Of a DNA stretch of 64,000 nucleotides, positions 34,669 to 47,653 are shown piece by piece. A program made the translations under genes and the position numbers. Position 1 is the stretch's first letter, and each line of letters begins with the position of its first letter. The notes beneath the pieces were generated by a model. The model did no database searches. It was not told where the DNA came from and worked only from the letters and a program-made list of their open reading frames with translations. The DNA is from Vibrio sp. SCSIO 43136 (GTDB taxonomy: Bacteria; Pseudomonadota; Gammaproteobacteria; Enterobacterales; Vibrionaceae): NCBI RefSeq assembly GCF_023716565.1, contig NZ_CP071848.1:1-64000 (forward strand), given 5' to 3'.

Positions 34669-34672
34669 GGGA

Positions 34673-35158
34673 TTAGTCCTCAGCTGGGTTTGGGTTCGCT
34701 AGAACCGTTTCAGTTTGCTCAGCGCGGAACGCTTCAACTTTTGCCATGATCGCTTCATCGTGCGTACCTAGGATCTGCGCCGCTAGGATACCTGCGTTTG
34801 CCGCACCTGCTTCACCGATAGCCAGAGTACCTACTGCGATGCCTTTAGGCATCTGTACGATAGATAGTAGAGAGTCCATGCCTTTAAGAGCACGAGACTG
34901 AACAGGAACACCAAGTACTGGTAGGCTAGTAAATGCTGCCGCCATACCTGGAAGGTGAGCTGCGCCGCCAGCACCAGCGATGATCACTTTAATGCCACGA
35001 TCTTTTGCACCATTTGCGTAGTCAGCAAGCAGTTGTGGAGTACGGTGAGCAGAAACCACTTTTGTTTCGTACTCAACACCAAACTTGTCCAGCATGTCTG
35101 CTGCAAGTTTCATGGTAGGCCAGTCAGATTTAGAACCCATGATGATACCGACTTTCAT
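34673..35158 (-). CDS. purE: N5-carboxyaminoimidazole ribonucleotide mutase
   Basis: Converts N5-CAIR to CAIR. 161 residues from ATG 35158, supported by AAGGAG just upstream and by the N-terminus [16 protein letters not shown]; the longer frame (to 35230) is rejected because it would run through the promoter. SAHRTP and GGAAHLPGM are the substrate-binding motifs. It is first of a two-gene unit with a PurR box and a good -10. Confidence 0.96.
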   Translation of the reverse strand: MKVGIIMGSKSDWPTMKLAADMLDKFGVEYETKVVSAHRTPQLLADYANGAKDRGIKVIIAGAGGAAHLPGMAAAFTSLPVLGVPVQSRALKGMDSLLSIVQMPKGIAVGTLAIGEAGAANAGILAAQILGTHDEAIMAKVEAFRAEQTETVLANPNPAED

Positions 35159-35207
35159 CTCAAACTCCTTCAAAGCGTTAAATTGGATGCGCTGATAATT
35201 TGCGCGC

Positions 35208-35245
35208 ATTATACGTAGATTTTGTGACAAGGAAAACGTTTGCGT
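35208..35245 (-). promoter_or_regulatory. purE promoter with PurR operator
   Basis: On the minus strand ACGCAAACGTTTTCCT (35245-35230) matches the PurR consensus at every conserved position. A TATAAT -10 (35213-35208) stands 17 bp from a weak -35 TTTTCC (35236-35231) inside the operator, so repressor binding would block polymerase. Confidence 0.88.
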
Positions 35246-35352
35246 GAGTGTCGGTTAAGATCTGACATATTTTATAAACAAATAGATTTAGTCAGCAGCG
35301 GAATTAGTTTGTACACTCTGGCCTGAAAATCATAGATAGATAGGAAGCCAGC

Positions 35353-35910
35353 GTGGAGAATTTTGAACAGGCACTGCGAGCACTGCAGCAAGGTGAAGTG
35401 ATTGCCTACCCAACCGAAGGGGTTTTTGGTGTGGGTTGTGATCCAGATAATGCCCAAGCGGTGCAAAAGCTGTTGGCGGTAAAACAGCGACCAGTAGAAA
35501 AGGGGCTGATCTTGATTGCAGGCGACTATCAGCAACTGCTTCCTTATATCGATGAAAGTCAGCTGACTAAAGAGCAGCTCCAAGCCGTGCATGCCTCTTG
35601 GCCAGGGCCAGTCACTTGGATAATGCCGGCCAGTGATAAGGTTTCGAACTGGGTATCAGGCCAGTTTGACTCAATTGCAGTACGCGTAACAGACCACCCA
35701 CTAGTACAGCAGGTGTGTTCAGCATTTGGAAAACCCATTACGTCAACCAGTGCTAACCTAACCGGACAGCCGCCATGTAAAACCAACCAAGAAGTAGAGC
35801 AACAGTTGGGCCACACCCAAGTCGTTTTGCTCCGAGGTGAGACGGGTGGTCGAGATAAACCAAGTGAAATAAAAGACGCAAAAACCGCACAAGTGTTGCG
35901 CCAAGGCTAG
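35353..35910 (+). CDS. tsaC: Threonylcarbamoyl-AMP synthase TsaC (YrdC/RimN)
   Basis: Makes threonylcarbamoyl-AMP for the universal t6A modification of ANN-decoding tRNAs. 185 residues from GTG 35353, preceded by GGAAG. Signature stretches: [44 protein letters not shown] and [11 protein letters not shown]...[12 protein letters not shown]. It belongs to the tsaC-hemF-aroE-yrdB series. Confidence 0.95.
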   Translation: MENFEQALRALQQGEVIAYPTEGVFGVGCDPDNAQAVQKLLAVKQRPVEKGLILIAGDYQQLLPYIDESQLTKEQLQAVHASWPGPVTWIMPASDKVSNWVSGQFDSIAVRVTDHPLVQQVCSAFGKPITSTSANLTGQPPCKTNQEVEQQLGHTQVVLLRGETGGRDKPSEIKDAKTAQVLRQG

Positions 35911-35923
35911 CGCCAATCGTTGA

Positions 35924-36910
<987 letters not shown>

Positions 36911-36937
36911 GTCTTTTTTCCCTCTATATATAGTGAT

Positions 36938-36960
36938 AGGGTCATGAGAGTGACCCTTTT
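36938..36960 (+). terminator. Weak terminator after hemF
   Basis: AGGGTCA / TGACCCT 7-bp stem with a 6-nt loop and a TTTT tail between hemF and aroE. Confidence 0.6.
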
Positions 36961-36984
36961 ATCGTTTATGGAGCAAACTAGGAT

Positions 36985-37818
36985 ATGGACCACCAAGTTG
37001 ACAAATACGCCGTGTTCGGCAACCCGATCTCACAAAGTAAATCTCCCTTTATCCATACTCTGTTTGCACGCCAAACTAGTCAAAACCTTGAGTACACCGC
37101 ATTAACAGCGCCACCAGAGGAGTTTGCTCCAGCAGCGAAAGCCTTTTTTACTCAAGGCGGTAAGGGCTGTAATATTACCGCTCCATTTAAAGAGCAGGCG
37201 TATCAATTTGCCGATCGCTTGACCGAGCGAGCTAAGCTTGCTGGAGCCGTGAACACCCTCAAAAAGCTTGATGATGGTGAGATCATTGGTGATACCACCG
37301 ACGGTGCAGGTCTAGTTCAGGATCTGCTGGCGATGCAGGTACAACTCAAAGACGCTCGAATTTTGCTAATAGGTGCGGGTGGTGCAGCTCGAGGTGTTAT
37401 CCAACCTCTACTTGAGCAAAATCCTAAACAACTAGTGATCACTAACCGCACTTTTGCCAAAGCGCAGACGCTTGCCGAGATGTTTTCCGAGTATGGAAAC
37501 ATCACCTCTATAGCTATGGAGGAAGTTACCCAGGCGTTCGATGTAGTCATTAATGCCTCATCATCAGGCTTGCACGGTGACTTGCCAGCTATTTCAGCGA
37601 GTATCTTTGATACTCATACCACCTGTTATGACATGGTTTACGGCAAGGGTGTTACTCGATTTAATCAATGGGCGCTCGATAACGGTGCGGCTAAAGCATT
37701 TGATGGTCTTGGTATGCTGGTGGGGCAAGCTGCAGAAAGCTTTATGCTTTGGCGTGGATTAAGACCTGGTACTAAACAGATTTTACGAGAACTAAGAAAG
37801 AACTTAGAAGGCCAATAA
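36985..37818 (+). CDS. aroE: Shikimate dehydrogenase
   Basis: NADPH-dependent reduction of 3-dehydroshikimate, 277 residues. Substrate-site motif [15 protein letters not shown] near 10, [15 protein letters not shown] with its catalytic lysine, NADP loop [15 protein letters not shown] near 126 and the C-terminal [15 protein letters not shown]. It is 6 bp ahead of yrdB, as in E. coli. Confidence 0.96.
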   Translation: MDHQVDKYAVFGNPISQSKSPFIHTLFARQTSQNLEYTALTAPPEEFAPAAKAFFTQGGKGCNITAPFKEQAYQFADRLTERAKLAGAVNTLKKLDDGEIIGDTTDGAGLVQDLLAMQVQLKDARILLIGAGGAARGVIQPLLEQNPKQLVITNRTFAKAQTLAEMFSEYGNITSIAMEEVTQAFDVVINASSSGLHGDLPAISASIFDTHTTCYDMVYGKGVTRFNQWALDNGAAKAFDGLGMLVGQAAESFMLWRGLRPGTKQILRELRKNLEGQ

Positions 37819-37824
37819 TAGAAG

Positions 37825-38088
37825 ATGAATCAGTCGATACTTTTTCCTGATATTCAGCAGTGGGACGAGCAAAGCGCTCAAATCACTTTTCCAGCACAAC
37901 AATCTGGTGCTTTGATTGAGTGTGTGATCAGTAAAGCTAAGTTAGAGCAGCTGAGTGGTCAATCTATACAAGGAGAAGCACAAGCACTTCAGGTCTTCAG
38001 CGAATTGCGATTCGACCTAGAAGAGCTTGCGGAAGAGTATATAGAAGATGAAGAGTTCAACTCAGAGGGTCAAGCTGAACTCGGCTAG
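37825..38088 (+). CDS. yrdB: DUF1488 family protein YrdB
   Basis: A small acidic protein of 87 residues with start MNQSILFPDIQQWDEQSAQITFPA and an acidic end rich in E and D, as in E. coli YrdB next to aroE. No function established. It is the last gene of the tsaC series and converges on yrdA with 17 bp between. Confidence 0.85.
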   Translation: MNQSILFPDIQQWDEQSAQITFPAQQSGALIECVISKAKLEQLSGQSIQGEAQALQVFSELRFDLEELAEEYIEDEEFNSEGQAELG

Positions 38089-38105
38089 CCCCTAATCAAT
38101 GACTG

Positions 38106-38654
38106 TTAGCCAACAACCTCTACTTCATTTAAGTAGTCATTTTTGTTCTGCACATAGTTATCAGCAGACTTTTGCAAGAAAGCACGCTCTTCTTCTTTTA
38201 GTGGGCGTGCTTGTTTCACCGGACTGCCCACATAAAGAAAGCCTGATTCTAATACCTTCCCAGGTGGCACCAAGCTGCCCGCCCCAATCATTACATCATC
38301 TTCGATAACTGCACCATCGAGCACGATAGCACCCATGCCGACTAAGACTCGGTCTTTAATTATGCAGCCATGCAGCATCACTTTGTGGCCAATAGTGACA
38401 TCATTACCAATAATTAGTGGGTAGCCATTTGGGTTGGCTTGGTTTTTATGGGTAACGTGCAACACACTCCCATCTTGGATATTAGTGCGGTCACCAATAC
38501 GAATAGAGTTAACATCACCTCGTGCAGCGACGAGTGGCCAGATACCAACATCGTCACCAATAACAATATCCCCAACCAATACAGAGCTACTGTCTATATA
38601 GACGTTAGAGCCTATCTGTGGTGCGATACCTTTATAACTGCGCAAGCTGCTCAT
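38106..38654 (-). CDS. yrdA: Gamma-carbonic-anhydrase family protein YrdA
   Basis: Left-handed beta-helix protein of 182 residues built from hexapeptide repeats (for example VLVGDIVIGDDVGIWPLVAARGD, IIGNDVTIGHKVMLHGC, VLDGAVIEDDVMIGAGSLV). Histidines in HVTHK, GHKV and LHGC are in the metal-binding positions. Carbonic anhydrase activity is often absent in this subgroup, so the role is open. Confidence 0.92.
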   Translation of the reverse strand: MSSLRSYKGIAPQIGSNVYIDSSSVLVGDIVIGDDVGIWPLVAARGDVNSIRIGDRTNIQDGSVLHVTHKNQANPNGYPLIIGNDVTIGHKVMLHGCIIKDRVLVGMGAIVLDGAVIEDDVMIGAGSLVPPGKVLESGFLYVGSPVKQARPLKEEERAFLQKSADNYVQNKNDYLNEVEVVG

Positions 38655-38773
38655 AATTTCTCCTTTAGTAGGGGCTTTTTAAGGTTTGAAGCCAAGAATA
38701 CTAGTAAAAATAGGCGTTTTTGAATAGAAAATACCCAAACAACAAGAAAATCAGAAAAAATGCAAAAAAAGGG

Positions 38774-38801
38774 TTGCCAACGTGACGGCGATCTCTATAA
38801 T
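38774..38801 (+). promoter_or_regulatory. rRNA operon promoter P1
   Basis: TTGCCA (38774-38779), 16-bp spacer, TATAAT (38796-38801), followed by a GC-rich discriminator and the CTGACACGG motif typical of rrn P1 start regions. An A/T-rich upstream stretch (about 38740-38770) looks like an UP element. The 38655-38773 gap holds nothing else I recognise. Confidence 0.9.
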
Positions 38802-38901
38802 GCCACCTCGCTGACACGGGATGGCTTCGAAAGAAACCAAATGCCAGTTAGCAAGGTCACTTAGCCAAGCGAATTGCTTGAAAAAGTTTTGAAAAAAGTG
38901 G

Positions 38902-38929
38902 TTGACACTAAAACTTAACTCGCTAAAAT
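38902..38929 (+). promoter_or_regulatory. rRNA operon promoter P2
   Basis: A consensus TTGACA (38902-38907), 16-bp spacer and TAAAAT (38924-38929), preceded by the A-rich tract GAAAAAGTTTTGAAAAAAG. It lies 252 bp before the 16S start. Confidence 0.88.
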
Positions 38930-38978
38930 GGCCGTCCACTTTGAGAGGTTACTCACAAAGTGAGTCGAAAGACAAAAA

Positions 38979-38993
38979 GCTCTTTAACAATTT
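38979..38993 (+). promoter_or_regulatory. boxA antitermination site of the rRNA leader
   Basis: GCTCTTTAACAATTT is the boxA sequence recognised by NusB-NusE, placed in the leader after P2 and about 190 bp before 16S. Confidence 0.9.
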
Positions 38994-39180
38994 AAACCTA
39001 TCAATCTGTGTGGGCACTCGTTGATGATAATCAAAATAGATACTTCGGTATCAACAATGATTTCAATGAACAGAGTGACCAATTCGATAACTTAGTTATC
39101 GGCACAGTCAATTCAAACATTACTAGTGCTATTTATTTAGCAAGAGCAATGTTCAGTATTCATTGAGTCGACAAAATCTT

Positions 39181-40733
<1,553 letters not shown>

Positions 40734-40829
40734 TACGAAAGATTATCTTTGATTAGTGTCCACACAGATTGATTAGGTTTATTAAGTAAGAGAGTTTTGA
40801 ATATGTCCCCCAAGACATGTTCGCGCAGT

Positions 40830-40905
40830 GTCCCGTTCGTCTAGAGGCCTAGGACACCGCCCTTTCACGGCGGTAACAGGGGTTCGACTCCCCTACGGGA
40901 TACCA
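40830..40905 (+). tRNA. tRNA-Glu (TTC)
   Basis: Complete cloverleaf with anticodon TTC in CCCTTTCACGG, T-arm GGTTCGACTCC and encoded CCA. The first acceptor pair is G-T. In the 16S-23S spacer. Confidence 0.96.
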
Positions 40906-40907
40906 TT

Positions 40908-40983
40908 GGGTCGTTAGCTCAGTTGGTAGAGCAGTTGACTTTTAATCAATTGGTCGCAGGTTCGAATCCTGCACGACCCACCA
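40908..40983 (+). tRNA. tRNA-Lys (TTT)
   Basis: GGGTCGT acceptor, anticodon TTT in GACTTTTAATC, T-loop GGTTCGAATCC and encoded CCA. It follows tRNA-Glu by 2 nt. Confidence 0.96.
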
Positions 40984-41013
40984 TTCTTCTCCACGAAGAA
41001 TTAAAACTTATGT

Positions 41014-41089
41014 GGGCGATTAGCTCAGTTGGGAGAGCACCTGCCTTACAAGCAGGGGGTCACTGGTTCGAGCCCGGTATCGCCCACCA
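41014..41089 (+). tRNA. tRNA-Val (TAC)
   Basis: GGGCGAT acceptor, anticodon TAC in CCTTACAAGC, T-loop GGTTCGAGCCC and encoded CCA. The Glu-Lys-Val spacer order is a Vibrio-type arrangement. Confidence 0.96.
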
Positions 41090-41218
41090 TTCTCTAAGAA
41101 TTTTTGGATTAGGATTTTCCAAACCACTTCAGTTTAATGAATATGTGGTTGGAATTTTTGTCGCCTAAGAGTCCTTAGAAAATGTTTATTCTTCGCTCTC
41201 TGTTAGCAAAGAAAACAT

Positions 41219-41234
41219 TGCTCTTTAACAATTT
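41219..41234 (+). promoter_or_regulatory. Spacer boxA upstream of 23S
   Basis: TGCTCTTTAACAATTT, the second boxA, lies in the 16S-23S spacer. The rest of 41090-41457 is processing-stem sequence; the region just before 23S (about 41400-41457) pairs with sequence just after it. Confidence 0.85.
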
Positions 41235-41457
41235 GGAAAGCTGACGAATAACAACAATCCCCATATCTTCGGATATGCGTTGTTATTCAAATTAAAAGTT
41301 CTCAAATCCTATATCTCTTAGAGATGTAGGTACCAACACACATTCAAGTGTTCTTGGAAATTTGAGTCCGGCAAAATCGAATGTTATCTCGCTCATTCAA
41401 TAATGAGATAACGAACCTTGGTTGTTTGCCATACGCAAAGACCCCTTCGGGTTGTAT

Positions 41458-44347
<2,890 letters not shown>

Positions 44348-44404
44348 ACAACACCCAAGGGGTTTTGATGGACTCAAAGCAAGAACAGATTGAATGTGTA
44401 GAGA

Positions 44405-44509
44405 CGGTAAACGGCGAGCGGCTAAGGGCCGACGGCGTGAGAACAAAGAACAGCTTTCCAGATTATTATCGCTAGACCCCGTTGGCCGAATGCCGATGGT
44501 CGTTTACCG
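44405..44509. repeat. Palindromic repeat inserted in the 23S-5S spacer
   Basis: CGGTAAACG (44405-44413) is inverted as CGTTTACCG (44501-44509), with further complementary GGCC blocks inside (GGCTAAGGGCC and TTGGCCG). The 174-bp spacer is longer than needed for rRNA processing, suggesting insertion of a REP-like unit. Related sequence occurs near 45220, 49203 and 53992. Confidence 0.55.
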
Positions 44510-44521
44510 ATAAACAGAATT

Positions 44522-44641
44522 TGCTTGGCGACCATAGCATTGTGGACCCACCTGATTTCCATGCCGAACTCAGAAGTGAAACGCAATAGCGCCGATGGTA
44601 GTGTGGGGCTTCCCCATGTGAGAGTAGGACATCGCCAGGTT
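44522..44641 (+). rRNA. rrf: 5S ribosomal RNA, first copy
   Basis: About 120 nt; conserved CCATGCCGAACTCAGAAGTG and the helix I strands CTTGGCGA / TCGCCAGG. Confidence 0.95.
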
Positions 44642-44654
44642 CTAATTTAGAATG

Positions 44655-44680
44655 AGCCCGCATAAATTGCGGGCTTTTTT
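44655..44680 (+). terminator. Intrinsic terminator inside the rRNA operon
   Basis: AGCCCGCA / TGCGGGCT 8-bp stem, TAAAT loop and a T6 tract. It lies between the first 5S and tRNA-Thr, so distal tRNA and 5S genes depend on antitermination or readthrough, or on another promoter. Confidence 0.85.
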
Positions 44681-44701
44681 CGACTTATCGAAAGATTTTG
44701 T

Positions 44702-44777
<76 letters not shown>

Positions 44778-44783
44778 CTATTT

Positions 44784-44903
44784 TTCTTGACGACCATAGC
44801 ATTGTGGACCCACCTGATTTCCATGCCGAACTCAGAAGTGAAACGCAATAGCGCCGATGGTAGTGTGGGGTTTCCCCATGTGAGAGTAGGACATCGTCAG
44901 GAT
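44784..44903 (+). rRNA. rrf: 5S ribosomal RNA, second copy
   Basis: Nearly identical to the first copy. Differences include a compensatory helix I change (CTTGACGA / TCGTCAGG) and TTTCCCC for CTTCCCC in the hairpin loop region, so pairing is kept. Confidence 0.93.
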
Positions 44904-44912
44904 TTGAACACT

Positions 44913-45012
44913 AATTGCTGCTGTAACTTGCATCTTTTGATTCTGCGATGCTCATGTACATACGTACACTGCGCTTCTCAAATCAAAATCTGACGGCGTT
45001 ACAACAACAATT
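44913..45012. repeat. Imperfect inverted repeat between second 5S and tRNA-Asp
   Basis: AATTGCTGCTGTAAC (44913-44927) is inverted as GTTACAACAACAATT (44998-45012) with two mismatches, and an inner TTTTGATT (44935-44942) pairs with AATCAAAA (44981-44988). The two outer mismatches are C-A on this strand but G-U in a minus-strand RNA. The function is unknown. Confidence 0.55.
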
Positions 45013-45062
45013 TGAAGTCCAAAGCGAAGATATATAAGACTTTGGATACAACAGTTTGGTGC

Positions 45063-45139
45063 GGAGTGGTAGTTCAGTTGGTTAGAATACCGGCCTGTCA
45101 CGCCGGGGGTCGCGGGTTCGAGTCCCGTCCACTCCGCCA
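45063..45139 (+). tRNA. tRNA-Asp (GTC)
   Basis: GGAGTGG acceptor, anticodon GTC in CCTGTCACG, T-loop GGTTCGAGTCC and encoded CCA. Last gene of the operon. Confidence 0.96.
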
Positions 45140-45148
45140 CTTATACGA

Positions 45149-45176
45149 AAGCCTCGTCGATTGACGAGGCTTTTTT
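45149..45176 (+). terminator. Terminator of the rRNA operon
   Basis: GCCTCGTC / GACGAGGC stem with GATT loop, followed by TTTTTT, 11 bp after tRNA-Asp. Confidence 0.93.
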
Positions 45177-45219
45177 GCGTTTATAGGCCTCAGCGATCGT
45201 TGGGGCTTTGTTGAATTTT

Positions 45220-45270
45220 ACGGTTAAGGGGACGCTCCGCTAACGGACGCTGGCGCTAAGGGTAAAAGGG
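45220..45270. repeat. Palindromic repeat fragment
   Basis: ACGGTTAAGGGGACGCTCCGCTAACGGACGCTGG-type sequence with GCTAACGG/GGCGCTAAGGG blocks. It resembles the other palindromic units near 44405 and 49203 but is degenerate. The rest of the 45177-45322 gap shows nothing recognisable. Confidence 0.35.
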
Positions 45271-45322
45271 AAGAGCAGACCGACCGAAGTATTTGACAAA
45301 GGCAGCCAAAAAATCATCTTGC

Positions 45323-45420
45323 TCAACCCTTCAACCCTTCAACCCTTCAACCCTTCAACCCTTCAACCCTTCAACCCTTCAACCCTTCAACCCTTCAACC
45401 CTTCAACCCTTCAACCCTTC
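45323..45420. repeat. Tandem octamer array, 12 copies of TCAACCCT
   Basis: Twelve perfect 8-bp units (45323-45418) plus a partial one. The minus strand is (AGGGTTGA)n, giving twelve GGG tracts spaced by 5 nt, a G-quadruplex-forming pattern. It starts 6 bp after the stop codon of the minus-strand SAH-hydrolase-like gene, so it lies in that mRNA's 3' end. Copy number of such perfect short arrays usually varies between strains. Confidence 0.95.
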
Positions 45421-45425
45421 ATTAA

Positions 45426-46628
45426 TTACTCATACCCATAGAAGTGCTCAAGCCACTGTTGAGCGATGCTGATTTCGTCGGATTCACTCATCAACTGGAT
45501 GCCGTTTTCGACTTTTTGATTGAGCAGTTTTAGCCCTGCCAGCATGTGAGCAGCCTCGAATAGGAACAACGTTGGGTCGCCCATGCCGGTTTTGAATGGG
45601 GTGTTGGCGGACTCTCCCTGTGCTAGGAGGTATAAACTGCGCCCATTACGGGTACGATATTCCTTCACCAGTGCATTGCCGTTTATTTCGGTTAGACAGC
45701 CCGATCGAATCAATTTTGGTAGGTTGAGCTCATCATCGGCCGAGGTGACTGTCGCAATGACTCGATCTGCGGGTAGGTTATCAAGTGCCGACTCTGGTAG
45801 GGCACCACTGCCAGTGCAGCAAAACAGCATGGTACATTGCGAAATGAGCTTCTCTACCGATGCAGCTTTCACCCCATTGCGAGGAAAGTGAGTCAGCTTG
45901 CGAGGATCTCGGTCAGAGATCATTAAATTTCCTATCGCTTTGCCTTTGAGGTGTTTGATCACCCCTTGGCCTAAGTTACCGGCTCCGATCACACCGATCT
46001 TAAGCAGATCGTCATTATTGAGTTTCAAACCAAACTCTTCTCTTAGGATGTGATCTGAGTAATGCACGATACACTCGGAAGCTTCGTAATCCGCTGGGGT
46101 TTTGATACTTAGATGAGAGACACTGATCAGTGGTTTGGTTAGAGGCTTATCTTGATATTTGTAATAGCCGTTGGCCGTTAGCTCTGTAAACCCAATCAAT
46201 TGCTTTTCAAAAACCTGGCATAGGTAGGGAGAAACTTCTGCAAAATAGCCGCCATGGTCGAGTATGAGTAGCTTTTGGTGCGGTTTGAGGTATTTGTTGA
46301 TTAACTCAACAGCGAACACCTTTTGCTTAAGTGCGCTTTTAATGTTGTTTTGTTCAACCACATGACAACCTGCCAACTTTTTCACCGTGGTTTGGATGCT
46401 ATCACAGCCCTTTGAAGTGGCCTCTTTGGGCACAAATAACAAGGTGTCGGAGATGGAAGACAGTACATTGACGTATGGAAGTGAACCTTCGTAACTGTGC
46501 ATCACCGAAACAATCATTAAGTTTTTAGGCTTAGGGTGACTGTCAGCAATGGAACGAAGGAACTGGTAGCCCCGAGATGCAAAATGGTCTGAATAGTAGC
46601 TTTGCGTAAGAATTGGGGTGGATATCAT
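45426..46628 (-). CDS. Divergent S-adenosylhomocysteine-hydrolase-like protein
   Basis: A 400-residue protein resembling S-adenosylhomocysteine hydrolase (SAHH) along its length but clearly divergent. Parallels to SAHH: the LILDHGGY block near 121-128 (SAHH: ILDDGGD), GFTELTANG near 146 (SAHH: SEETTTG), VSHLSIKTPAD at 170-180 placing a lysine and an aspartate where SAHH has VNDSVTKSKFD, Rossmann motif GVIGAGNLGQG at 212-222, CTGSGAL near 271, and SLYLLAQGESANTPFKTGMGDP at 331-351 (SAHH: LLAEGRLVNL...GHPS). Differences: the usual GHF and GHPSF histidines are not conserved and the C-terminal KPDHYRY tail is missing. It starts 5 bp after ilvY on the same strand, so it is probably co-transcribed with it. 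Function unknown; it may bind NAD and a non-SAH substrate. Confidence 0.6.
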   Translation of the reverse strand: MISTPILTQSYYSDHFASRGYQFLRSIADSHPKPKNLMIVSVMHSYEGSLPYVNVLSSISDTLLFVPKEATSKGCDSIQTTVKKLAGCHVVEQNNIKSALKQKVFAVELINKYLKPHQKLLILDHGGYFAEVSPYLCQVFEKQLIGFTELTANGYYKYQDKPLTKPLISVSHLSIKTPADYEASECIVHYSDHILREEFGLKLNNDDLLKIGVIGAGNLGQGVIKHLKGKAIGNLMISDRDPRKLTHFPRNGVKAASVEKLISQCTMLFCCTGSGALPESALDNLPADRVIATVTSADDELNLPKLIRSGCLTEINGNALVKEYRTRNGRSLYLLAQGESANTPFKTGMGDPTLFLFEAAHMLAGLKLLNQKVENGIQLMSESDEISIAQQWLEHFYGYE

Positions 46629-46633
46629 TATTA

Positions 46634-47503
46634 TTATTCCTGATTGCGCCGGAACAGGTCCAGCAGCGCTTTTAATAGTGGTTCATCGTGTCGGCTTCGC
46701 CTGCAGCACAAACCCAATTCGAGCGCTTCTATTTGCTCCATGCGTCTGACTCGGCTTCCTACCGGGCTATTATCGATGACCACGTCCGGTGCGATACCGA
46801 TACCACAGCCTAAAGCTACCATACTGACAATTGCTTCATGGCCACCGACCTGAGCATATATATGAGGTCTAACCTTCTTATTTTTCAACCACCTATCTGC
46901 TTTTTCTCGCGCAGTCCCTGAATCAGGAAGAATATAAGGAAATAACGACCAGTCAGGGTTGTCATCTATCACTAAGCCAGCCTGAGGAAACAGCGGTGCG
47001 ATCACCGACATATCCACTTTGCCTAGCTCAACATATGTCAGTGCATTGGGCATGTTTTGTGGTTTTGCGGTGATAGCGATATCCGCTTGGTCTTGAAAAA
47101 TCTTATCAATCGCTTGAGCAGGGTCACCCGTGAGCAGCTGAATTTCTACGTGAGGGTACTGCTCTCTAAAGCGACTCAGAATATCGGGGAGGTGACTATA
47201 GCTGGCGGTCACTGAACAAAATAGGGTGACTTTGCCTGCAAGAGCATCATGTTGGGTGATTTCAGCCTTGGCTTCTTGCCACTTGGCTGCAATGGTGGCG
47301 GCATGTGGAAGCAAGGTTTTCCCCGCAGGTGTCAGCTCGACACTGCGCTTGTCACGAATGAATAGTGGTTGCTCAAATTCATCCTCTAGCCTTTGAATGA
47401 TTCGGCTTAACGCTGATGGGCTGACATGCATGGCTTGAGCCGTTTGGGAAAAACTTTTGCTCTCACATAAGTGTAAAAATAGTTGGATACTCTTGATGTT
47501 CAT
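46634..47503 (-). CDS. ilvY: LysR-family activator IlvY
   Basis: Regulator that activates the divergent ilvC in response to acetolactate or acetohydroxybutyrate. 289 residues: N-terminal winged helix (SFSQTAQAMHVSPSALSRIIQRLE) and effector domain with FCSVTASYSHLPDIL and VGGHEAIVSMVALGCGIGIAPDVV, both as in E. coli IlvY. Divergent from ilvC with a 150-bp control region. The linked downstream gene is absent from the E. coli arrangement. Confidence 0.93.
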   Translation of the reverse strand: MNIKSIQLFLHLCESKSFSQTAQAMHVSPSALSRIIQRLEDEFEQPLFIRDKRSVELTPAGKTLLPHAATIAAKWQEAKAEITQHDALAGKVTLFCSVTASYSHLPDILSRFREQYPHVEIQLLTGDPAQAIDKIFQDQADIAITAKPQNMPNALTYVELGKVDMSVIAPLFPQAGLVIDDNPDWSLFPYILPDSGTAREKADRWLKNKKVRPHIYAQVGGHEAIVSMVALGCGIGIAPDVVIDNSPVGSRVRRMEQIEALELGLCCRRSRHDEPLLKALLDLFRRNQE

Positions 47504-47530
47504 CTGGCGACCCGATTAAAAATTCATCTG

Positions 47531-47545
47531 TTGCATTTTTTGCAA
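47531..47545. promoter_or_regulatory. Candidate IlvY operator
   Basis: TTGCATTTTTTGCAA is a 15-bp inverted repeat (TTGCA arms) between divergent ilvY and ilvC, with a related GCAATGAG...TTCGCAAC segment further right. LysR proteins usually bind such dyads. Assigned to IlvY by position. Confidence 0.5.
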
Positions 47546-47653
47546 TGAGTTGTTGTGAATATAGCACTTTTCGCAACAAAGAATATGACATATAGTCAAA
47601 CCATTCGACGAAGAGCGTCGACCTAAGGAACAGAATTCACGGAGTTTTTTGAT

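Noticed and set aside
35158..35230. purE N-terminal extension
   Set aside because: This stretch contains the -10 and the leader; the family N-terminus is at 35158.
44655..44680. Terminator after first 5S taken as the end of the rRNA operon
   Set aside because: tRNA-Thr, a second 5S and tRNA-Asp follow with their own strong terminator at 45149, so the operon likely continues.
45323..45420. Octamer array considered as CRISPR or a coding repeat
   Set aside because: Eight-base units without spacers, not a multiple of three, and outside any ORF.
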